Origin: Campylorhamphus procurvoides
Taxonomy: Eukaryota > Chordata > Aves > Passeriformes > Dendrocolaptidae
Reading direction: 5' to 3'
Assembly (NCBI GenBank): GCA_013396655.1
Contig: WBMV01003161.1
Span: 1,361,562-1,425,561, forward strand
Length of the DNA: 64,000 bases
Shown piece by piece: positions 25,557 to 39,400 of this stretch. Within the stretch, counting starts at the first letter, position 1. Each line of letters begins with the position of its first letter. The position numbers were made by a program, and so were the translations under genes. The notes below the pieces were generated by a model that was not told the DNA's origin, made no database searches, and saw only the letters and a program-made list of their open reading frames with translations.

Positions 25557-28500
25557 GAGCAAAGTGCAAGCTTGGAAAGTGCATTCCTTCAGTGTATTAC
25601 TGTGCTACCTATTTCTTGACACTTGTAAATTGTTTATCTTCTGGTTTTACTGAAACAATTAGATCAGCTGCACTATTCACTTCAGGAGTGTTGGTGATGA
25701 GCAGTTAATTATGAAATCTCTTTATCACAGATTCTTAAATGCAGTTTGTTGATTGACCAATGACAACATACAAATAATTACCTGTAACTCTTTCTGATTT
25801 ATCTTGTTTTACGGTAATCTACATTTAATAATAGTAACTTTGCTTTGCCTCCAACCCTCTAGAGACTTGTTTCAGTAATCATTACTCGCAGATGCAGCTC
25901 ATTTGTGCCCTGATTTGTGCCCATCAGCCCCAGAGAGGTCAGGCCTTTCACATTTGTTTTTTTCCATTTTAAGAAAACAATATGTTGATAGGGAATAGAA
26001 TATGAAAAAGAAATAGTGCAGAATTTATATGTGAAGGCTGCCTATGGGAACAAAGGCTTTGCCTCACAACTTTGGGAGAGCTTTCCTCAAGGGATCCCTG
26101 CTGTCACAAGGTAATAGGGACTGCCTGCCTTCTGCTGGGTTATCCAGTTCGGCTGAATACTTGAACAGTTGCTTTTGACCAATTTCACAACCTGAAGCAC
26201 AGATCAAGTGGCTTAATTTCTCAGGCTGGTGATTCTGTCCACCTGTCTGTCCTCACAAACATCTTTGCATCTACTGGCATGGCTCTACAGTGTGATGGGA
26301 CAGGAAAAGCAGGGTTAAGAGTGTTCAATACATTGCAGTTTGGCAAGTTTTGTGAAAACCAAAGCCAGGGTAGAAAAACACAGCTCCGTTGAAGCCTCTC
26401 CCTGAAGGTAATGGTGCTGCAGGGACTGTGCTTTCATCAGACACCAGCGACTCCCTGGGGAGACATCTGCTGTGAATGCCTTGACTGCAGGATGGGGAAA
26501 CCTTAAATCAGATTACACACGCTATTAGACACTAGTGGAGCTAAGCACAAGATGCAAAATCCATTAGAAATCCAAATTCCCTTACTTTTGCTACCCAGCT
26601 TCCCATGGTGTGTGCAAGGGTTTGTTCCCATGAGATGCTGAACACCTTTAGCCACAGTAGAGTCTGATCATTGCTGTGCACTTACCTTTGGCCTCTCCAG
26701 GCTCGTATGGAGGTTTGGAAGGTTTTGTGTTGCATAACCAAACCTTTTCTGAGTAGACATTCGTGAATAGGACATTGGAAATCATCCTATGACAGGTTTG
26801 ACCCACAACATTTCAAAAGTGCTCTTGCCTCTGTGTGCCAAGTAAGGAAAACACCATATATTTGTGTGCATTCTTTGGTTAGCAGTGAGAAAGATAACTG
26901 ACCACTTGGGTTTCTGGGAAAGAAAGGGGCACTGTCAGGAAGATACTGAAGAAATTAATTAGAATACTAAATGAGCAAATATTTTACTGCTATTGCTTTA
27001 GCTTTTCTAGGAAAAGAGATAACATTAATTACCTATCAGAGAGATGAAGAAGGATTATGACAAATGAATATGTGAGATACATGATGAACATTCAGATATA
27101 GGAGAAATAGGGCAAAACAAATAATATTAATAATAATAATTTGTGAATGTATATGTGTCAGAAGTAGCTGAAAAATGTTTTTTAAAATTTAATTAATCTT
27201 GTATGTGTGTGCATGCACATGCATTTTTTTATTGGATTAGCAGGGACATCTTTCAGAATTATGAAATACAAGATGTATTCTCCTATACTGAGAGCTCTCA
27301 TAATTGCCAGAAGTACAGTAAATGTCCCTATCATTCTCTGGTTTTAATCTCAGCATAATTAGCTCCTTGCACAATAGAGTGTTTAATTTGAATGGCTGCC
27401 AAGGCTCATTAAGTGAGAGTAGTTCCTGAGATCTCTGTTGTTAAAATTGGGACTCTTGTTTGAGAGAATGTTCACTGAAGGTGTCAGAGGGTTCCTTTTG
27501 GTATTCCAGTATTAATTTTAGACAGGAAACTAAATATTTAAAGAGATACTGCTGCATCTTTCTGTCAGATATTAGAAGTTGGACTTCACACCTTGCTCAG
27601 AAATGAATCTGCACTCTAGCAGATCTTTCAGAGCAAACTGGGACAAAATCAGTGTGCAGTTAGTATTGCCTTGAGCAGTCCAAGAGAATTTTTTTCTAAG
27701 GAGGAGTATATATCCATTTTTGCTTGTGCTAATAGCAAAATAGAGATTCTTAATTTGGAGGATAGGAACCCTTACAATGAATAATATTATAATTTTTTGT
27801 AATAATATTTTCACTCATATTTCTCCTCATATCAAACATCAAAATTCATTTAATATGAATTCCTGGCTCTGATTATCTCTGTTCTACTTCGCTGAGTTTG
27901 TTCCCCCGCCACAAAAAACCCATGTCTTGCTGGCAGTGGGACTGTGGTGCTGACTGAAGGCACTTGTGCTCCTCTCCTCGTGTTACCTGGCAATTACCTG
28001 TGACTCAATCACATTGTCACTGAAGTTAAAGCAGTGCTAGACCACATAGTTTCAATGGATCTGGTATTCCTGGGGTTTTTCAGATTAGAATACTAATAGT
28101 GCTACTTCACGTGGCCTTTAGACTGTTTGAAACTAGATGTCAAAGGTTGTACCAAAACATTTTAAAAAATATCAGAAGCCAGCCAGTGTGTTTGTGGAGT
28201 TTGAGGCCAGTGCTGTGCAGGATCACATGCTGGATGTGAAGGAAAAAAGCCTCTCAAAAAACAGCCAAGATACCTGTGGACCTTATTTTTTTCTTGGAGT
28301 TTGGACATTTTTGTTCTTTTTTTTTTGATTTACAGAGCAGGTGGTGTCTGTTTCTTTATCATGTGCTTTGTGATAGTCTTGGGACAGTAGAAATCCTATG
28401 ATTAAAAAAACAGTGAAGAATCAGACCTCTCAAAAAAAAGCTCCTTTTATTATGTTCATCACTGACAGTGCTGAAGTCTGACATTTGAGAAAGCTGTACC

Positions 28501-29254
28501 AGATGTCTTTATGTACACATCTTGTACTTCTTTGCACTGACTTGTGTTTCCTATCCCTTGAGGTTTCACAGCACTAGCCCAGGACTACTGGACATGGTTT
28601 CCATTTAAATTGCCTGAAAGATACAGGAACGTTACTGTTGGGGTCCCCTCATGGTTTATGCATATGTGAAATAAATAAAAATGTTTATGTGGATCATGTT
28701 TCTTCACTTGTGGCACATTATCTGCATGAGATTCTCCAATGTGTTTTCATGTTAGTGGAAGTTAGAGGTAGGTAGTTTGCCCAAGATCTAATCTTGTCTC
28801 TTTTTGAGGAAGTCTGGGAGAAGACAGGCATTAACTTAAACTGAATTCTGTTTCTGATGCTCTGGTTTGGAGGAGGAAGAGCTGTCTTATCTGTTTCTAG
28901 TCTCCTATGATCCTTCTGCTATGATTTTTTTAATATTGCTGGCTCTGTGAGGAAAGAACTCTGTGTTCCTCTATTTGCAGAGGACACGATGGGACTCTGT
29001 GCTCAGCTGGGCTCTAACTTTTACCAGGATATCAACATAATTAGTGTGAGCTTCTGACTGCAGAGGATGTGGAGGATGAATTATTTGTTTATTTAAGAAA
29101 AGCCTAAAGAGCTTAGACGGCAAAATTTGCATGAATTATACATTGCATCAGAGTGGCTCTTTACATTTTCTGCTTATTCCTGTGCAGGTGATGGAGCTTT
29201 GGATATCACTATTTTTAGTGTGTGATCCCATTGCACCACAATTAAATGTGTCTC
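25557..29254. other. Unannotated DNA, no gene seen
   Basis: No frame exceeds about 80 codons, so coding is especially unlikely here. Small items: an AT-rich part at 25800-25860, an (AAT)-type run at 27126-27141, a TGTGCATGCACA palindrome at 27208-27219 and a T10 run at 28317-28326. No repeat family is assigned. Confidence 0.6.
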
Positions 29255-30310
29255 AGCTTCATAGATTTTCATAGGAAAATACTCTAGCACAGAGATCAGA
29301 CTAGAGGTCTGTTTAGCCCAGTATTTTGTGGCTTTTGGTAACTCAATAGGATGGGCTACTGATGTGTCTGGGACCTGCCCCACCAGGCAGTGAGTCTGTG
29401 GGGCTGAGAGGCTTCTTCACCCAGAGCTTGTATCTGCATAATTGTTTTTAATACCCCTTGATTGGATTTTCTCTTAATCCAAGCATCTGTCTAATTGCTT
29501 TCTTGCACCATTTTAATAGTTTTGGTCTCTGCCATGTCCTGTGGCAATGCTTGCATTAGCCAAAGGAAGAGGCATCCACCTGATGCTCTGGAGCTCTTGT
29601 GTTGGCACAAAGAGTGAATGCAAGCTCTGTGTTAATCTCATCCATTCCATTTCTGATTTTAAAGACTGCCAGCGTGTTTTTCTCTCTTCACCCTAAATCA
29701 TCTCTTGTTCAGGCTCAGATTTTTTTTTTCCTTTTGAAAGAGGAGTCATGGCATATCCATGCTCATCCTTCATGCCTTTTCTGATCACTCTTCTGCATCC
29801 TTTTTGAGAGGAGTGAGCAGAGCTGCTCTCAGTGTTCGGGATGTGAGTTCATAAGATGACTGTGATGGTGTTTCACTCTTCCCTATTTCTTTAATAGTAA
29901 TTCCTTGGGTTCTGTTTGCCTTTAAACTGCTGTGGAGACTGGAGGTGATACAGAGAGAGCTGCCAGTCTAAGTGATTACTCTGAAGTCTTCCCTGAATAT
30001 TAACAGCTAATTTCAAGTCAATATGTAATTAGCGTTGATCCTGTATTGATTGTCATTGAATTTCATCTGCTATTTATTGCACAGTGCTGTGAGATCCTTA
30101 TACACACCTTTGCAGTCATTTTTGGTGCAATTTTATTTTTTTATTGCAGATAACTTTTAAACTCCTTTTCCCAGATAAATTAAGGTTTGAGTGTCTGTCT
30201 GGAGTGGGAATCCCTTCAGTGTCAACTTCCTTCCATGGAAAAACATTTCAGTTTATTACTTCTTTGCTTCCTTTTTTTCAAACAGGATTGCATCAACTTA
30301 GTGTGCCATG
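29255..30310 (-). mobile_element. Ancient CR1/L3-like LINE, 3' end of ORF2 plus 3' UTR (fossil)
   Basis: Read on the minus strand, this is the 3' part of a CR1-clade non-LTR retrotransposon: the C-terminal part of the reverse transcriptase ORF followed by the 3' UTR. On the plus strand the antisense words are collinear with the amniote CR1/L3-type consensus as I remember it: GATCAGACTAGAGGTCTGTT, TAGCCCAGTAT (about 29300), TCTAATTGCTTTCTTG and GTCCTGTGGCAATGC (about 29490-29550), GAATTTCATCTGCTATTTAT (about 30058), GTGAGATCC, then a part matching the region just upstream in ORF2 to about 30300. On the minus strand 30069-30055 encodes QMKFN, and the codon before it (normally W) is TAG. Many indels and stops show it is long dead and non-autonomous. 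Divergence is far greater than for the CR1 at 41389. The family name is uncertain; CR1-clade membership is firm. Confidence 0.85.
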
Positions 30311-30311
30311 T

Positions 30312-30498
30312 ATTTATGTTGATATGTTAGTGCTGCCTCACCTAAGTATGGTAATTTTAGGTAAAAGTAGGTTGTATTGTTGCAAATTAAGTTAATTTGG
30401 AACATGTTTAAGTTCATTCACCCTCATTTATAGCCTATCAGGATTTATACCAGTTTGATGCAAATGGATTAGAATTTAATTTATGTTGATATATTAGT
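30312..30498 (+). repeat. 20-bp direct repeat (19/20) flanking a palindrome
   Basis: ATTTATGTTGATATGTTAGT (30312-30331) recurs with one change (G to A) at 30479-30498. Between the copies lies a perfect odd palindrome, CAAATTAA-G-TTAATTTG (30383-30399). The left copy starts almost exactly where the recognisable LINE ends. Possible origins are a local duplication, insertion-site duplications of an unrecognised element, or chance in AT-rich DNA. Confidence 0.6.
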
Positions 30499-33400
30499 AC
30501 ATGAGAAACCTTTGCAGTGATGAGCTTATATGGAGCTGACAGTAACATTTAATTCCAAAATCTGGGGGAAAAAAATCAATGAAATTTATTTTAAAATAAT
30601 TTGGTGCCTTAAGGCAGCTATTTAATCTATAAAGTTACTGCTCTGAATTTAGATTCTGTAGATTTGTCTGGGTCACTGAATTCAGCTAAATATTTCAACA
30701 TTTAATAACCCTACCATATATTATTTTTAAGGATGTCAGAGGCTGTCTGGGACCTCTCCCTCTTCATCAAGTAATTAAAAGCAGTGATTCACAGCAGCCA
30801 GTTTTGAAGTCAAGATAATGCTGGTCATTCTATATTGTTATTTTAAAAACAAAAGCAAATTAAAATAAGGAGCAATACAGACATGCTTAAAAATCTTTAG
30901 CTCTTCCTGCTTACAGGCTCTGACTAAGCCAGTGAAAGCAGACTGGATCTGAAAAGGCGAGGGAAGGAAATGAAAGGTCCTCAGAGAAATAACAGAAGAA
31001 AATTGCCAAGTCTGAACTCTTTGTGAGTTGAGCTGTGAAGATCCAGCTTTCATCCTACCAAGTAACATCCTGAAGTTTGTGGAAGTGTAAAACTGAGTTG
31101 CCCTACCTTGGTCCTGCTCAGTCCATGTAGCCTTAGACACAGCAGTCCTTAGAAGTGATGGCCAAGGCTGAAGGGCAAAGAGTGTGGGGACGCAAGAAGT
31201 GATTGTTCTGTGGAACTCCCCCCCTCCAGTGGACATCCTGGCAAGGAAAACCCATTTAAGTGGGGAAGGAAATTCTTTTGTAGTAGCTTGCATTTAGACC
31301 TATTTTTAATGACCACCTGAAAGTTGTTGGAAACTGTAAAAAAAGTCAATGTAGTTCCAGGAGGAAATCAGTGAGGGTGGGTTTGCAGGCATTTTGCTCT
31401 GCAGCTCCTTGTGGGAAACATGTAGGTCTGGCTGCCCAGAGGCAAGTAAAAAATTGCAGGATCATGTGATAAATTCCACTTGTATTGTAAATGTTATTTC
31501 ACAACAGGGCTATTATTTTGGGTTATAGTATTTTATGTTTGAAGGGTTTTGTGTTTTACAAGAAGCTGCCTGCAGCATTGCAGAGGTATGGAAAGCCCAA
31601 GGTATAGGTAGAGCAGGTCTTGCCAGCAGAGTTTTTTTAAAAAACGTATTATACTCTCTTTTTAGTTCTTTGTAGAGAGAAAACAGAGCTTAATGTGACC
31701 CAGGGATTCTAGCAGGAAAACAGAAGTGGGATGAGGTTTGTGACCAGTTGTAGTCTACAAGGAAAATCTTGACTTTGCCTTTTGCTGGAAGTGTTCTCCA
31801 AACCAGTGCTGCAGCTGTTCCTCCCTTAGCCCAGTGAGAGAACACAAAATATAATATTGATTGGACATAAAAGGGAGAGCATGGCCCATGGTCCTGCAGT
31901 TCTGGGTAGACAAATCCTGCTGTTCCTAGTGCTAATGGCTAAATTATGACCTCAGCCCTGTCAGCCCGAATGTGGCCCTGCTGGAATTAATAATGCAGTT
32001 GGAATGGAACTATATTTTGCCTTTCATCTCCATTAGGTCTGGGGGTTGACAGTAGAGTAGGAATTGGCAGGTTGCCTCGGACTACAGAGATGGCCAAAAG
32101 TATGAAAATATGATCTTGTTGTTCACTCAAACAAACGTCTGCCACAGGCTACTGAATCTTATCACACTTGTTTTGCTTGTGAAATATTGTTTGAACTGCA
32201 GTGATTACTCAGCCACTCTTATTTCCATTCATATTTTATCTATATCCTTCCCAAAGGAGGAGGGGAGTTAGTTTATGCTTAATTAAGTGTAAATAAGTGA
32301 TTGCCTGTTTCTTTTTTTCCTGAGTTTTCTGGGCTTTTATTTCTTTATTTATATGTGTGCCTTTGGTCTGTGCTAGAAGACTGTTCTATGGAGGGACTGG
32401 CCTCTTTTAAAGAAGGCAAAGCTTGATCAAAGCACCGATCAATACACACATGTAGTTCCTGGGTGCTAAGTAAACTAACGAAGTGCTGTGTGGACCCTGC
32501 CAATAAAAGGTGGAATATGGTTCTTATTTTCCTAATATTACTGTTGGAGTTTTGCAGCTGGAACTAAACTGCCACTTTTCTTGTAAATTGAGTTGTAAAG
32601 TGGTTGTGCCAAAATGACAAGAAGTTGCTTGAGAAGTTGGATGAATGCAAGCCTGCCTTTGGCCAAATGACTGGGCGCCCAAGTTTAAGTGTATTGTGAG
32701 GGTGAAGAATGTATCTGTTGTGTGTGCTGGGTGATGTGGACTGTGTTGGCCAGGAGCCACTGAACTCTGAAAGGGATTACGTAGGGTCGAGATTTATAGA
32801 GGAATTGGAGTCTGCAGAGAGGTTGACAGAGAAGGTACAGCAGAAATTGGAGACCTCTTCACTGCTCTCCTCTGACACTCTTTAATCATTTTATTTCCAG
32901 CAAAGAAATTGTGAATTCTTAAGGATGCAGTCTTAGAGAAACGGGGAAAACAGCCACAGACTGCTTGGTTATAGATGTGTCCTGTAAGAACAAATGTGAC
33001 ATTAAATACAAAGCCTTTCTGTCTTCTTAGTGATTATCTCAGTATTAAAATGGAGGTGGGGGGAAATACCACTTACAAGTTCCTTTAATTTTTTATGCAC
33101 TGCCTGGTTAAATCCAAATTCTTTGCGCTAATTATTTTAGTTTTTCTGTATCTGGAAGTCCAACACCTGACTGGCTGCCTCTTTGCCCCTTCGCTAGATT
33201 TACTGGGTAGGCACGTTCATCTCTTTAACCAGAAATAGTTTACTTACACAAAGAGTTTGATGCTGGTTTTTGCAGTCTCTCACTTCTGAATAGCCAAGTA
33301 CAGAGATGTAGCATTCATTTTTAATACAAAAGTAGTTTCCTGGCCTTTTAGTTGAACATATAACTGCAGTGCAATTTTAAATTATGTCTTTTGATAATCT

Positions 33401-36400
33401 CACAATAATATTCTCTCTTAGCTATGATGGAAAGTCTCTGTAGCTCTACAGTCATTAGACCGCTGCTGTATTTGGTGGGAGAAATTTAACAGTAACCCTT
33501 CAGCATTTAAAAATGGTAATTTCTTCGGTTGAGAGTTTTTGGAAAAGTAAATGAAGGCTAACAAGAATGGCTTACATATTATTTTGTGTTACTAACAAAT
33601 CCTGGTATGTGTAAGTTTAAGATATTTCCTGCTTGTAGTGCTGTGAGGTTTCTGACTGCACAGCTCGTGGCAGATCCTCTGGGTTGCTGTGGGCTCTGTG
33701 TCCCCTGCAGCACCACAATCCTGTCAGCAGCTTTTGCACAAGGCAATTCCTCTGAGCGTTCCCTGGCTGGCACATGGCAATGGTGCAATGTGGCTGGTTT
33801 TTCTCTTGTGAAATCACTGCAGGATTGGGTGCTTGGAGTCAGTTTTGAAAATTGCAGTGCGTGCTGTGCTTTCTGACGAGCAGGAAGGAGCTGCCAATAG
33901 ATAGAACTGAGCTGATTAATGTCATTAGCAGTGACATAATTTTTTATTTCCATTCTTCTTATGCATCTATGGGCTTAGGACTGATGAAGGTTAAATCTGT
34001 CCTGTGTCAAGTCCTGGGCGTATCAGAGTTTGAAATAGCCAATTACCGTAACTGCAGCTGACTGCATTTTGGTTGAGTGTTACTACAAAAGCAGAAAATT
34101 ATACAAGCACCTTTTTTTCTAAGGGAATATTGATTTAGATGCGCTTTCTAGGTTCTTGTTTCTCTGCCTTGGTTTTGGAAAAGCTTAGATGACTGATGTA
34201 ATGTTTCTCTTGGGTAGCTTAGTTGAGGCTGGACCCCAGTTTGCTCTCTGGAAAATGAGGTGGAGGTGGTTCAATGTGATTGCTTTGGGCTATGAAGACC
34301 CTCCCAAGCATGGGCTGGGTTGGGTTCCCACTCAGCAGCACAGACTAATTACTACAGCACTGACCTGACTGGGAATAGCTTGCACTTCAAGTAGTATGGA
34401 AGTAGGATGTTTGTGTGAAGTATTTGTTGCTGTAATTATTTTTTCTTCAGCACTTTTATTCCTTAAATCTAACCATTGTTGTGCCTCTGAGGGTCGGATG
34501 GGTGGTTTTGTCTCCATATATGTATTTATCTCTTAAATGCAAAGGGTGGCATGATGATAAAGTGTTGTACTGTGCCACATTCGGAGAGCAGCACGTGTGT
34601 CCTGGGTGACAGCAAACACAAGTCGTGAGGAAGGTCATTGTTTAGGACATAGGTGGTTATAGTACACATTTGTGATTTTTGAAGTTACTTTTAAGGCATC
34701 GCACTTTCCTAACCTCTCTATGGAACGTTACTCTGTGCAAGCAAGTGCTGGAAAAAGAAGCGTTTTATGTAGTTATCTACATATTATCATTGTAATTATG
34801 AACAGAGAACTCAGCCCAATTAAAAAGAAAGAGAATAACGTAGGCCATGATTATAAAGTACAACACTTCTGAATCTGTGTCCAACTGCTCGTAACTGTTT
34901 TGTCTAATGTAGCACAACTTACTTTTCTCCACACCAAAAGCAGAAATCATAACTTGATTCAAAAACTGCAAAATAGACAGCATCCATTTTATATTAAAAT
35001 TTCTTGGTCTTTTTCATATGGAAACATTATAGAACTTAGTTTTATAGTTTGTAACGTGTTGAATGGACTTATGGGTTAGTGCTGGTTAATAACTGAACAG
35101 AAGGTGTAAGAGGGTAATTAAAAGTCAAATTTTACGTGTTCAAAAACTATGTTGCCTGTTTCCTAACAAAGGAATGTAACAGATGTTTTCGTATTCAGAC
35201 TTTAATCTTGATAGGTGACACATCATTATCAACAACTGTTGATTAAGAGCATTTAATACCCTAGGGACATGATGTTGTAGAGGTGAAGAAGGTTTCACTG
35301 GAACACACTTCTGTGTGTGTTTAAAATTTAAAAGCTGTTATGTGAGTTATAAGGACTGCTCTCTTCCCTCTATTTTTTTTTCTTTTTCTTCTTAATTTTT
35401 CTCCTTAGGAAAAGCATATGTGTTCATTTACATGAATTACTAGCACTGGAAAATGTTACATAAAGTCAGCTGATCTTGGCAAGTTTGGTAAAATGAAATG
35501 TTCTTTTTAACTTCCCACGCAATCCCCAAGTCTTTTATATTTGCAAGTTATCAGGAACTTGGAAAATAATCAAAATGTTGTATATTTTGTTCCTTTTTGT
35601 AGATGTTGAAGTGTTTTCAATGGCTTTCTTTTGCTTTCCAATGCATGGATGTGACTCATCATGTATTTTCTCAATTTTGATGCAGTGCAAATAAATAATG
35701 ATCAGTAGCTAATTTTGTAAATTGAACCACAGTGGATGACCTTGCATTTTCTCAATGAAAGTCCTTGGCCCAGAAAATGTAGGTTGTATTTCAGGAGCTG
35801 ACTTGGCTTTGGTGAAGAGTTAGCATGTTGCTGTGTTGATAGAAAATCACACACAACACTTTGTCACAATTCAAGTTTTGGACTCTGTGGGGCTTATATG
35901 CTGTAAATTAAAGGGGGGATAGCCAAGCAGTGCTCCATGAGAAATGCTGTAGCTCAGGGAATTTAGGGCTTTGGCTTTGATCGTCTTCGGTTGATGAAGA
36001 AAAAGTGTGTTTTATTTGAAAAACTTCCTTTAAAAAAATGCTTTATAAAATTACTGCTGTTTATGAAGCATTGGTTTGCTATTATGCTGAACTCATGTCA
36101 TGGTTATGTGTTTTTGCTTGTATAAGACATTTAAGAAGGCAATATATGACTGGGTTGCTGCCTATAAATTCAAATAAATACTCAGTTGAACTATTTAGGA
36201 GCAATAGATGCAGACTTTTGGGGGAAGTGGGACTTCATTACGTTTCTGAATGTGTTTAGATCCGTTCAAACAATGTTGAAAGTTTTGTTTAAACTGACAA
36301 ATGCTGGAATATCTTTGAGTCAAAGCAGCAATTAGGGCAAATAGACTGTGCAAGACAGAGATGTGAATCCCTGCAGATTCTGATAAAATCCAGTTTTATG

Positions 36401-39400
36401 GCCCCATATACGGATATACAACTTTCTGACCTCGTGCAGATGGAAAATGAAGCCAGAAGATGAGTTCTGCTGCTCTGGTGCTAGTTCCCACACCCACTGG
36501 ATGTGGGACGTGGGAAACTTCAAATATAGCCTGTGAAAAGCTGGGCAAGCCCTGGGGATGCCTGGGGATGGGTGTTCATGTGAGGTGCTGTGAGAGCCTG
36601 TGTGAGCCCTGGTGAGCTGCTGTCTCTGGCTGCAAAGGGGCTCTCTCAGGCAGGGACTGCCCTTGGCCTCAGGGGTGGGAATGTTTTTATGTGATGGATG
36701 CAATTTCTTTAGTTGGGTCACTTTATTGGGGTAAGTAATGGAGGATAACAGTGATGAGAGAGGGAAATGGAAGGATTTGCTCAAACTGCTGATGGCTTCG
36801 CTGTCCTTTTGATGCTGAAATATGGGGTGCCTTACATGCTTATCTGCCTAAGAAATCAGAGAAGGCAAAACTCTTGGGAATAACAGTATTGAATTTTTTG
36901 TGGATGTGATTTGAGAAGCTGACAGGAAATACTTTATTGAAGGACAAGAGCAGATGAGCAGTGAGAACAGGAGGAGTCATTCCTTTTTTTCCACTTGTCT
37001 AACACCTACAATTTCTAACCTCTTGTAACCTTTGAGGTTGCATTTCACATGCCAAAGGGACATTATGCTGATAAAACACCACTCTTTCTCAGGCTGCAAA
37101 TTTTCAAATGAAACAGTAAAATCCATGTTTCAGTTGTTAAGAGCAAAGTGCGTGTGCAGATGTGCAGTGCATTCCTGCAGAGTTCATGCAGCTGTCTGAG
37201 TCTGTAGTACGTGAGTGTGTCCTTGGCCTCTCCTGCCTGTGAGAGTAATTCAGTGTCCAGACTGAAGTGAGGACTCTCAGTCCTGTTGCTCTAATGCCCT
37301 AGAGCAGCCATGACTATCACAACAAAAGGGCACTGTGGAGAGCTGTTTCTCATTCATAGGGGCCCAGTGTGCTATTAAAGCAAATATTGAATTAATATTT
37401 TTCTTCTTCTGATGTTCAGACATCAACCTGATGCTCACATCCTGCTAGAATAATGGTCACCTCCCAATTTAGGAGAGTGACTCCTGCCCAGGCTTTCCAA
37501 ATAGCAGGTTTGTGGCTAATTCCCTGCCCATAGCACTTGTGAAACATAGTGAAGGTTTGCTGAGACTGAGTGACTGACTGTAGGCTCTGCCCAGGCTCCC
37601 TCTTGAAGAGCTCTTGGCCAGCTGTGTCTGCTTATTTGTGCCTTAGTTACCAAATGTTAGTCCATGGAGGCTGACTGGGTGATTGGCATGTCAGATTCAC
37701 ACAGGAAAAAAAATAAATAGATCTTTCATCTTGACCTAAGGGGCCGTCAGAGTCCCTAATGAAAGGAAATTGCTTCTGCCGTAGTGGAGAGGAAGGTAAA
37801 AGCTTTTGGGTCTAGCATCATCTCACAGCAAGAATTCTTCAGAAATCCTGTTTCAGCATCCCTTAATTGTGCCTTTAGGCTTTCCTCCTGAAGAGCTTAC
37901 CTGCAAGAGTTAAGTTAATCACCAAGCCCTGGTGCTGTAGCTCTTTTCCTGTTGTTTTCCTTGTGCTGGGAGATGATTAGCTGCCTGGACAAGCTGGGCA
38001 TCTTGAAATCTGAAACTGTCTCTTGGTATATTTTATGACTGTGAAGTCTTGGTTAACATTTAGTGTGTAGTATTAAAAGTTACTGTACCCTGGGCATTCT
38101 AAAAATTGATAAATTCATTAAGAGAAATTCAGGGTGGGTGAGCTTTCGAATAATGGTTTCTCAGTAATATTAAATATATTTTTATATGTACTGGAGACTG
38201 TTTTTCACATGGTAAAACTGGCCTGGAATGATTTGGTTGACATACCTGATAAACTGTAAGTCTTTGTTAGTAATACATTTTCATGTAAGTTGAAGTTAAA
38301 ATTATTTCGGATTTGAATTAAGTGGGTTTTAGCTGACTTGAAGGGCAAACCTACACTCCACATGTTTCCATAAGGAATATACATCCTCCTCTCTTTCCAT
38401 AATTAAGAAATTCCGGAAAGCAACAGTTAGAAATACAATGCTGAAATTTTCATTTTTTTGTATCTGTTTGCTCATTTTGTTCCCACCCATCATACAAAAC
38501 CTCACTGCAACAAGTAACAAATTAACTTGCTCTACTAAATATTATCTCTTTCTGAAAATGTTGAATAAGATTCTTTCATAGTAAAATGTGAATATTAAGA
38601 CCTTGGCTATGAAATACTTACCCACTGTTGTATTCCTTCAGGAAAAGCCCATAAATTTTATACGTGTTTCCATATGTCTTGTTATGATACGTCAAAGTCA
38701 GACTGTGATCCTGGTAATGCAAATAATGTCTTTCAGCCTTGCCCAAATCAGGGTAGTTTCAGGTCTACCAGCTCCTACCTTGCTCATTCTGCAACACTGA
38801 GTTGATTGCCCAGAATCTAAGTATCTGTCAGAAATATCCAAGTGGGGAAGGAAGGACTTCATTAATGGAGTCTGGGTGGGTCCCATCCTCCAGTTGGTTC
38901 ATTCACGTGATCCTTCCCCACCACTTTCCAGTCTAGGTCTGTGCACCGAAGGTCCATGTAAAACAGTGGTCACTATTCTTTTATTCATAAATTCAATTTG
39001 GAGCTTTCCAGTTACCAAGAACGCAGCAATCTGTGTCAAAGGGCGTGGTACAGACACATCTCCCTTCCTTTCCCTTTCTCTTCTTGCATCTTGTGACATA
39101 CTCTGAAGTCCAGAAGGTCATAACTACTTTTAGATCAATTCAGTGATCTTTATGCTGAATATTACACCAATATTCCTTTTATTTGTGTAGCATAGGAGGT
39201 CTAGTTCTTCTAATGCATGTGCCTTGAAATGCAAGCCAGTGAATACTACAGATTTATAAATTATAGGTTTCTTGGATGGGATTTTTGAGTTAATAAAGCA
39301 TCAGTATTAATTTCTGTGGTCTCTGTAAGTGCATAGACATATATTTATGTAGACAATCAGAGCTACATGGGATATCAACCATGCTATTTATCCTACAGAG

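Noticed and set aside
28761..28795. MIR-like antisense core (AGTTTGCCCAAGATC)
   Set aside because: Only about 15 of 22 positions agree with the core as remembered and nothing extends to either side, so a MIR call is not supported.
30838..31293. Longest open frame, 151 codons on the minus strand
   Set aside because: No recognisable domain or motif. At roughly 6% stops per codon a frame of about 150 codons is expected once by chance in six frames of 64 kb.
36332..36784. 150-codon minus-strand frame
   Set aside because: No similarity recognised and its length fits chance. The sequence is rich in S, P and H, as expected for the complement of a G- and T-rich strand.
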